A stretch of 64,000 nt of DNA from Opisthocomus hoazin (taxonomy: Eukaryota; Chordata; Aves; Opisthocomiformes; Opisthocomidae): positions 22,733,537-22,797,536 of the forward strand of contig NC_134428.1 in the NCBI RefSeq assembly GCF_030867145.1, written 5' to 3'. Under the pieces are notes generated by a model, which was not told the DNA's origin, did not search any database, and saw only the letters and a program-made list of their open reading frames with translations. Of this stretch, positions 56,614-64,000 are shown piece after piece. Both the position numbers and the translations under genes were made by a program. Position 1 is the first letter of the stretch. The number at the start of each line of letters is the position of its first letter.

Positions 56614-59600
56614 AGCAAGCAGGCCCTGATCTGACAACTACAAAGTGACAAAACGTTGTCACTATTTTCCACTCCTATTTTGTTTTGACTGCTGCTCAGT
56701 GCTGCCTTGTCACCTTTACTGTGTGGGCTGGAACAATCAAGAAGTAGAGTCTGAAGTTTTTATACTTCACAGGAAAGTATGTGCTGTCTTAACAACATGG
56801 AAAGCAACGGGTTTAATGACACTGCCCCCTTCTAGAGCTTGCCTCAAGCTCCCCAAGTCAGGAGCTGGCCTCAAAAAATCTCAAGAGCCATTCTTTTCTA
56901 GACTATTTTAGAGTGGATTTTTACTGTGGTTCCAAAATGATTCATTGATAACAAGAACCTCAGATTGGATTTCTGGCTTAAAGAGACTTCTCTTTATAGA
57001 GAATAAATGCCAGGAAAACCTTGGGAGATCTTTGAAAGGTTATGTCCATACCTTGAAAATGTCCCCTAGGAGTGGATCTTTAAATTTCTACATTCCTGCC
57101 TTTGGGAGGTGACAGTGGGCCTCAGCTCCTGTTGATGGCAGGTGTGGTCAAGGTTGGGCATCCTGCATGTGGGTTTGTTGTGCCCCAAAGAATGCTTCTT
57201 GCATCCTCAGAAGGTCTTCAAGTGGTGGGCTGTGAAACCTCAGGGAGCAGGAATAGTTAAATGTTGTAATTGTTCTTGAAATGGACAGAGAGAACAATAT
57301 TTTTCCAAAGGAAATATTTCTTTGAGAGGGAAATGCTAACAAATGCAGGTGTTTCTTAAAAGAAAATGATTATGTTTATAAACTTGCAATTCTTGTTATT
57401 TCTGCATAAGACAAACGCCACCACACCCTACACTGAGTAAACATGGGGACTCTGCATGAAAGAGTGGCACAGAAATCTCTGTGAAAATTTCAGAATCTGC
57501 AGGGCATTGAACATATGTATTGTCTTTTTGGTATCCTATGTTTTCAGAGAGATGGACTTAAATTTCATTGGCAGAAGTTCTCTCTTTTATCTTTATCTCT
57601 TGTTTTGATGTGGTAGCCATGGAGAAAAGCCCAAGATTAGTAACAGCAGGTTGTTGCAGAATAAGAATAACTCTCTACTTGGATTTAGACTGTCGTACTA
57701 TCAGGGGTTTTGTTTAACTGGTAGATACTCAGATTGCATAGAATAAATACTAGATGTTATTAGGACATTAATCACCCATCCCATTGAGTTCTCTCCACCT
57801 TGAACTAAATGCTGGTAATCTTTAACTTCCGTCTGTTCTGAGGGATGTTTGGGCGGCTTTCACAGGGTGGGGGGTCGCTCTCTACAACTTCTGCTGTTGG
57901 AAACAAGGATTAGTTCTCCTGAAGGTCAATGTGTTTGTACTTTTGCCCTGCTACAGACATCAGGGCAGCCAGACCCTTAGAGCTTGACTCTGTTTGGCTA
58001 ATAATGAATGAAACGGGCTATATTCTGAAGCTGAGATGCCTCAAGTGCCACAAGAAAGCCAAATTCAAAAATACTATTTTAACAGCAGTGTCTAGCAATG
58101 AGTTTCCAGACTCCCTCTGGAAGCCTGTAGTGAGAAACTTTAGAGGAAGGAAGGAGGTGGTGAATCTTTTCTCAGAGAACCTAGGAAGAGCCTGAATGCC
58201 TTTGGCAGTGACACGGGCTAAGAAAGCAGGACAATGGCAGGAACAAAGACACCACACCTTGCTCTGGTTTGCTGTTGGTGAAGCAGACTATGGGTGGGAT
58301 TAGTGAATGTTTGACCATAAAGTTTTAGTTTCCCTAGTACAGCTGATATCCTTGCTGGCTGGTATATTACCTGATTTGCCTCTCCTCAGCATCTTGGCAT
58401 GTAGCCTCATGCACGTTTCGCAACTCTTCTTTAGAAAACTGTTTTGCATTTTACAGCAACATAAAACCAGAGCTCTTACAGCGTATTTAGGAAGAAGGGA
58501 ATTTACACTGCTTTTGCTGGGATGACATTCTAGGACGACAAGAGACACATAATGACACATAGAGATAATATCACATATTGTTAAGTTCTACCAGTCAATG
58601 TGCTATTGCAACATACATCTTCTTTCCAAAGGATGACAGCTAATGTCTGTTTTGCTTCATGGTGATGGAAACTAGGTGTGGATGACTAGCTAATTTTAAG
58701 GCTACAGAGAAAAGGCAGCTTGTCAGAGACCAGGGTCTGCCTGAAGACCTGAATTAAAACTAATCGGTAGCTTCCTTTGATGGCTCTTTTGTATCTGGAT
58801 GAGAAAGATCCAAGATAACTTATGTTTATTACTTATTTCCCGCCTTAATTTTAGCAGATCATGTCTGAATGCCATCATGACTTATGTACATCTTTTTGAG
58901 AAGATAAAAGGGTTTGATTAGTAAATGTAAAAGATCTATATTTTCTGCTGTGTTTTCATTGCTAAAGATCTGATAGATCTTAAGATCAAGGTTATTGAAA
59001 ACAGTTTATGACATTTCTTAGGTGAGACAGTCTTTTGAATATGTCTACTGTAGGTCTGGTGTTAAAGTGATATTGAAGAGTATGGCTGATTATGGCATGT
59101 AAGAATTTTCTTTGGTATTGAATTTGTGAAGAGATGACAAGTGTGCAGCATTTAGAGTACAATTCTTTAACAACTGAAGTGAATGAGGAATATTAACATT
59201 GACTTAGTGGAAGTAAAAAAGGATCTTCACCAAATCCATGAGGCTGTTTCTTAACACCGGGAGAGCCTTCTCACATCTAATTTCACTTTAGCTCAGTTAT
59301 TACCATTTATTATAACACCTAATAACCCCCACTGATCCTCCTTGGACAAATGCAAAAAAAAAGAAAAAAAGAGAAGTCTCTGCTCCAAACAGCTTAGGAG
59401 CTAGGACAAAGTAAGAGGGAGATTTTGAGAGCAGCAGAGTTCAGGGAAACAACCTACTAATCTACAGGTAGCCATTGGTACTGATATGTAAGTCATTTAG
59501 CGAGTCTCAGCTTCTTTGTGCGTGCTGCAAGCAAAGGGTTCTGATCCGGGGTTCAAAGGAAAGAAAGAGACAGCTACGTAGGTATCATCAGGGAGCTTGT

Positions 59601-60122
59601 CCCAAGCATGGGAGAAAACAGAGCTTAATTGGTTCATACTGTTTCTTATGTTTATAAAAGAGCCATTCAGACCGTGGGGAATGCTTGTCTTAGCAAGACA
59701 TCCAGCCGTTCCTTGATGTGGGAAGTGCTCAACACCGGGGTCGTTAAACTGTGTTCATTAGCATCAGGAAGGTGTCACACGTGCAGGGATCTTCTCCCAC
59801 AGAACGGATGAGCACTTAGAAGTCCTGTTACGGCTCATGGTCTCTCTGATGCATTCGGGTGAGCAGGTGGTGTCAGAGCTGCAGCGCTCGGGTGACTCTG
59901 GTTGGAAGCCTTACACTGCAGAGTCATGGTCAAAGATGTCTCTGAGGGTGACGGGTTAACGTGGGAAGTATGTGCAGCACCAGTTCCTGTTACCTTGTCA
60001 AGAAGAAGTGTAGGTTGCACGCTCACTATGATGACTTAATTGGTGATTATGTAGGGTCAAAGAGAGGGTACAGCCTTACTCCAGATTTCGCGTGTAAGCT
60101 TCTGAAACTTTAGCAGTGCAAC

Positions 60123-60168
60123 TAGCAACCTCTACCAGCTTGTGTTAGCAACCTCTACCAGCTTGCGT
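60123..60168. repeat. 23-bp tandem duplication
   Basis: Two adjacent copies of TAGCAACCTCTACCAGCTTG plus three bases (60123-60145 and 60146-60168) differ by one base (TGT against CGT). Confidence 0.9.
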
Positions 60169-60980
60169 ACACAGCAGGATAATCTGGTCCTTTCCTGTCA
60201 TATGCAAAGGTCTCTTGGCATCCTTTTTTCCTCCTGTGGGGCAATTCTAGTTTTATTGCTGGAGCCGTAATCCCCAAACTGCATGGAAGAGGGATTTCAG
60301 AGAGCGGCCAACAAGCAGTATGAGCCAGGCAGACTGAACAATCCGTGTCACCATTACAGGAGGTCTCCCATATGGCACACAGCTACGCTGGCAGGACAGC
60401 GTGGCCTGCTGCTGCTTCGCAGTCGGAGGGTGTAAACTCAGGTCTTCCACTAGCCCCATATTCCCTCCTTGCTTTGGCACCAAACCTTATGGTTACACAC
60501 AAATCATGAAAAAACGTCTCTTGTACTACCAGATACCCTGTTTTCTTTTCAAAATGGCAGCACCTCTAAATAAAGTGGGAAGTGATTCGCTCCTCAGGTG
60601 ATGGATGCAATTGTCTTTGATTTCTGCAGCAGTAGGCCAGGGAACTGGAGAGGGCCTTATAAAAGTCTGCCAGGGAAAGACTTCAAGGTTATAGCTCCTG
60701 AGAAAGAGTGTAAATAGCTCGTACTGAGAAATGGATTGAGAAAATAATGTGGTGGTACTTCACCACTTTCTCGTTGCACAGTCCTTCCAGGGCTCATGCC
60801 TCTGCAAAGCCCCCAGCCTCTCTTTTCACCAGTCATGGCAAAATTCCCATCCTTCCCCCCCTGCTCCACTCTACCGTTGTGCAGCCCTGCCGCGTGCCTG
60901 GCCTGCGATTGTCTCCTCACTTCCTTACATAGTCATTTCTAGGAAAAAGCTGCACTAACACCAGTTCTGGCTCCACACTA

Positions 60981-62545
60981 CTTGTGTTTCTCTCCTGTGG
61001 AAGCACCGGCGGGGCAGGATGGCAGTAGAGGCACCACAGGCGGGCTTCGGGGCAAACCGCAGCGTTGCGCCCGTCTCCTCCCCAGAGCCCAACGACCCCG
61101 GTGCTGCGCCGGGCCCGTTACACCCGGACCTGCGCCCCGAGGCCGCACCCGGCCTTCTGAACCTGCGGACCACCGGGAGCGGGCAGGGCCCGCCTCTCGC
61201 GTTGGTGCTGTCCCGCCATACCGGCTGACCTCGCCGGAGCCCGCCCCGGGCGGGAGGCTAACGGCCGTTAACAGCCCTCAGCGCAGGAGCCCGGCGCGGG
61301 GGCCAACGCTGCCAGGCAGGGCCTCCGCCAAGAACACGGGGGCACAGGCGGGGAGGCGGCCCTACCCCGGGGAGCGTCCCGGCCGCCGCCGCCCCTCTCC
61401 CCTCAGGAAATCACTGAGGGAGCAGCGAAACAGCCGGGACCAGCGGATGTGACAGCAGCGCTGCCCCTACAGCGCAGGCTGCTGCTGGGAGGGACCGCCT
61501 CCTCAGCCGGCCAGCGCCAATCCCCTCTCACCTTGGGACGTGATTGACGACCCTTCCGGTCAATCCGGCCGCAACACTCGCCACACTGGCCACGCCCATG
61601 CTCTCCGTTGGCCGGATGTCCTGTCAATCGGCCGAGACCTTCCCGCCCCTTTCCGGCAGGGGGAAATGCTAGGTAGGAAGGGTGGAGGGGGGAGAAGAAA
61701 GGGAAAGAAACCAATGAGACGCTAGAGAAGGACACCTCGGCGGCGGAGTGACAGGCAGGGGGACCAATCGTCGCGCTCCTTCCCCCTCCGGCTCCCTCCC
61801 TCCAGGGTGGCGGGGCACAGGGGGCACACCTACCGCCCCTTCCCCGTTGGTCTGTCCCACTCCGGGCCTGGCGGGCTAGGTTGAGTTAGCGGCTCGGACC
61901 ATTGCACACGGCGGGCGGAGGGGGGTGCGGGCGAGGAGGAGGAGGAAGGAGACGACGAAGGAGGCGGGGGGGGCGGTTTAAAGAGACAAGAGCCGAGCGG
62001 GCGGCCGGCTGGGGGAGCAGGAGCGGCGGCGGGCGGAGACTCGCCCCCTTCCCCACACACGCTCGCTCACACCGCGGCCAGGGTCGCCGCCGCCAGCGCC
62101 CCCCCCCCCCTTCCCCTCCGCCCGCCGCTTCCACAGCGGCCTCTATGAGGTAGAAGGGAGCGGCGGCCACTTCGGGGGCGGCAGCGGCCGCTACAGCCGC
62201 CGCCTCCTCCTCCTCCTCGCCTCAGAGAGCCCCATCTTTGTGTGTGAGGGAGAGGGCGGGCGAGAGGGAGTGCGCGCTGCCCGCCCGTCGCCGCGCTTTG
62301 TTCGGAGCCGGGGGGCCGTGGCGGCGCGGAGCCCCGGCTCTATGTGCCAGCCGCTCCCCGCGCCCCCACAGCAGCCGGCGGGGGCGGCGGAGGCCGCGGG
62401 GCGGGCGGCGGCGTGAGGGGCCGGGGCCCCTGAGGGCGGGGGGGGGGCCCGCGCCCGTGCGGTTGCTGCGGAGGAGGGGAAGGGGCCGGCTCGCTGCCCG
62501 CCGGCCCGGCCCGTCTGCGGGCGGATTGATGTGGGGGGGTCTGAC
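60981..62545 (+). promoter_or_regulatory. USP22: USP22 CpG-island promoter and 5'UTR
   Basis: A very large CpG island begins near 61.0 kb and runs past exon 1. Three CCAAT boxes on the plus strand (61517-61521, 61711-61715, 61764-61768), with further CAAT-type matches near 61.56 and 61.62 kb, suggest NF-Y-driven transcription starting somewhere downstream of 61.8 kb. The likely 5'UTR contains upstream ATGs at 62145 (ATG AGG TAG), 62342 and 62529. The exact start site cannot be read. Confidence 0.65.
62342..62416 (+). other. Upstream ORF in USP22 5'UTR, in frame with USP22
   Basis: A 24-codon ATG frame (MCQPLPAPPQQPAGAAEAAG...) ends at TGA 62414-62416. It is in the same frame as the USP22 start 130 bp downstream. 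The TGA rules out use of this ATG for an N-terminally extended USP22 unless splicing removes it. Confidence 0.5.
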
Positions 62546-62549
62546 ATGA
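62529..62549 (+). other. Six-codon uORF overlapping USP22 start (ATGA)
   Basis: ATG TGG GGG GGT CTG ACA TGA. Its stop (62547-62549) overlaps the USP22 ATG (62546-62548) as ATGA, the arrangement that can allow termination-coupled reinitiation or repression. Confidence 0.55.
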
Positions 62550-62671
62550 GTCCGCCGGCGGCCGGGTGCTGCCATGTGACCGGCTTCAAGGTGGAGAACT
62601 GGAAGCAGAACCTGCGGGCCATTTACCAGTGCTTCGTGTGGAGCGGCTCGGCCGAGACCAGGAAGCGCAAG
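62546..62671 (+). CDS. USP22: USP22 coding exon 1 (gene continues past window)
   Basis: Ubiquitin-specific protease 22, the catalytic subunit of the SAGA deubiquitinase module, which removes ubiquitin from histones H2B and H2A in the nucleus. Only the first 42 residues are here: [20 protein letters not shown], then [20 protein letters not shown] and RK, with donor AAG|GTACCG (phase 0). From FKV onward it matches mammalian USP22 with few substitutions. C8-x-H10 corresponds to the Cys-x-His ligand pair that opens the Ubp8/USP22 zinc finger. The start is the first ATG after an in-frame TGA at 62414. The resulting N-terminus is about 15 residues shorter than the mammalian one. The remaining zinc finger and the USP catalytic domain lie downstream, outside the window. 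Confidence 0.93.
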
Positions 62672-62849
62672 GTACCGGGGGCGGCTCGCATCCACCCCCC
62701 TTCCCCTCCCGTCCCTTCCCCACACGCGCTCCCGTCCCTTCCCCTCCCTCCCTCCCCCGACCCAGCCGCCCGCCCTCCTTCCCTCCGCCGCTCACACGCA
62801 CTCCGCCGCCTCGGCCTGCCCGCGGGCGCGGGGAGGGGACGGGTCCCCC

Positions 62850-62910
62850 GCCCCCCCCCCCCCCCCTCCCCTCCCCTCCCCTCCCCTCCCCTCCCCTCCC
62901 CTCCCCTCCC
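62850..62910. repeat. Poly-C plus (CTCCC)9 array
   Basis: A C run of about 17 is followed by nine perfect CTCCC units (62866-62910). The complementary strand is G-rich with repeated GGGAG, a strong G-quadruplex-forming pattern close to the USP22 promoter. Confidence 0.88.
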
Positions 62911-63322
62911 TCCCCACGGGGGCAGGTGGGCCCGGGCCACCCCCGGGGCCCGTCCCCGCCCCGCCGGCAGGGAAGGGGCCCGGGCTCCCACACGCGGTCG
63001 CGGAGGGAGGAGGAAGCGGTCGGCGTCGACGGCCTCCGGGGTGGGGTTGGGGTGTTGGGGGGGGAGGGGGGCAGAGCGGAGCCTCCCCGCCACCTGCCCC
63101 TGGCGCCCGGTTTCCCGCAGCGGGGCCGTTCCGCAGCGCCGCCGCCTCCTCCTCCTCGCGGGAGGTGCGGGAGGCAGCCAGGGTTTCCCGGAACGCGGCG
63201 GCGCGGGGGAGGGGAGTGGAGGCCCGGGGCGGCGGAGCGCTGCGCCGGCGGGGCCGCCCGGGGCACGGCGGGGGGCGCGGAGGAAAGGGGGCTGCCGTGG
63301 CTTCATTTATTGATTTGTTGTT

Positions 63323-63338
63323 CCCCCCCCCCCCCCCC
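63323..63338. repeat. Poly-C run
   Basis: Sixteen C in a row at the edge of the USP22 CpG island. Confidence 0.85.
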
Positions 63339-64000
63339 GTTTAAATAATCGTTCTGATAATCCACTTGGAAAAGGAGGGGGGGAAGGAACGGACTCGGTC
63401 TGGATAGCGCGGAGGGGGAGAGGGGAGTTTGCTCCCGGAGCGTCTGGGGGCTGCGGGCGTGCACTGCTCAGGCAAACACCGGGAAAAAAAGAAAAAATCC
63501 CTGGAAAATTGAGGCAAAACGCGAGGGAAGAAGCACTTTCCCCCATGTTTCTTCTAAAATTACATCCCTGTCCAGACGCGTGATTCTGGAGGACTTCTCT
63601 CTTCACGGTGCGACTAATTGCTGGCTTCCAGAAAATAATCAACTAGTTTTTACTTCCAAGTGACTTGGCAAATTTCTGTCAGTGGTCGTATTCGTGACTG
63701 AGGAGGGGAGCGCAACAGCTACGCGTAGCAAAACTTGTTTCCTGGGACAGCACAGACTGTGGTGAAGGAACCCATTGAAAACTTTCCGATCCCAGTTGCT
63801 TTGCATTAAGCTGCTCAGCTTATTATTCATAATAGAGCTAGAGCATGAAAGATGCACTTCAGGGGTGAGGTGGCTAACCATTTTTCTGTGTTCAGTTTAT
63901 GTTCTCAGGACAATCCAATTTTCCAGGTTTTTACTTGAACAGGAATAAGTGGAATCTCAGAAGAAACATATTTTAAATGTATTTAGTTACTTGATAGCCC

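Larger units (their letters stand above)
43886..60980. other. Gene-poor stretch between DHRS7B and USP22
   Basis: About 17 kb, mostly AT-richer than the flanks. I find no exon, RNA gene or retroelement that I can name. The longest open frames (for example 48059-48787 plus, 50798-51277 plus, 54074-54418 plus, 57929-58195 plus) lack recognisable domains. Small repeats inside are listed separately. Non-coding RNA exons or enhancers cannot be excluded by reading. Confidence 0.5.
62672..64000 (+). other. USP22: USP22 intron 1 (start)
   Basis: CpG island continues to about 63.3 kb, then composition becomes AT-richer. The intron contains a CTCCC pentamer array and long C runs. Overlapping open frames here (up to 260 codons) come from the GC-rich, stop-poor sequence and are not genes. 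Confidence 0.8.

Noticed and set aside
56178-58195. Small intergenic frames (71 and 88 codons) with protein-like text
   Set aside because: Lengths are within chance expectation, and there is no domain, promoter or conservation evidence available.
62531-63348. 260-codon frames running through USP22 exon 1 into the intron
   Set aside because: Only the first 42 codons match USP22, and a clear donor follows at 62672. The rest is GC-rich intron read-through.
1-64000. Endogenous retrovirus or other LTR element, CRISPR array, operon or prophage-like structure
   Set aside because: No LTR-like terminal repeats, gag/pol/env-type motifs, spaced repeats or bacterial gene organisation seen. The only retroelement sequence is CR1 LINE.

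Overview
The window is nuclear DNA from a bird. Three lines of evidence agree: intron-containing vertebrate genes with GT/AG junctions, CpG-island promoters, and CR1 LINE fragments of avian type ending in the CR1 3' octamer, with very little other interspersed repeat. The species cannot be named from the sequence.

I can support four protein genes, identified by residue-level recognition of their translated exons. In order they are NATD1 (+, three coding exons, 110 aa, 1028-10075), TMEM11 (+, two coding exons, 193 aa, 17751-26233), DHRS7B (-, seven coding exons, 324 aa, 42998-30971) and the first coding exon of USP22 (+, 62546-62671; the rest lies beyond the right edge). The order and relative orientation match the human 17p11.2 block USP22-DHRS7B-TMEM11-NATD1 read in reverse. 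Every exon junction keeps frame, so the three complete genes look intact and functional.

Region by region. 1-735: two simple or minisatellite tracts upstream of NATD1. 735-13.4 kb: NATD1 with its CpG promoter, an 8-kb first intron holding a minus-strand CR1 fragment between two copies of a ~117-bp direct repeat, and a long likely 3'UTR. 13.4-17.3 kb: intergenic, with a 1.5-kb 5'-truncated CR1 carrying reverse-transcriptase sequence. 17.3-27.5 kb: TMEM11, whose promoter has several ZNF143-like motifs and whose 7.9-kb intron contains an unrecognised antisense open frame. 26.2-31 kb: convergent TMEM11 and DHRS7B 3' ends. 31-43.2 kb: DHRS7B. 43.4-61 kb: about 17 kb with no gene I recognise and one short CR1. 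61-64 kb: the large USP22 CpG island, first coding exon and start of intron 1.

The genes are housekeeping-type and do not form one pathway. TMEM11 acts in mitochondrial membrane organisation, DHRS7B in peroxisomal/ER ether-lipid synthesis, USP22 as the SAGA deubiquitinase, and NATD1 is a small GNAT-fold protein of unclear function. I found no new multi-gene system, CRISPR array or endogenous virus. The most unusual signals are the intronic antisense open frame (19.98-20.54 kb), the ~117-bp duplication bracketing a CR1, and an upstream ORF whose stop overlaps the USP22 start codon.
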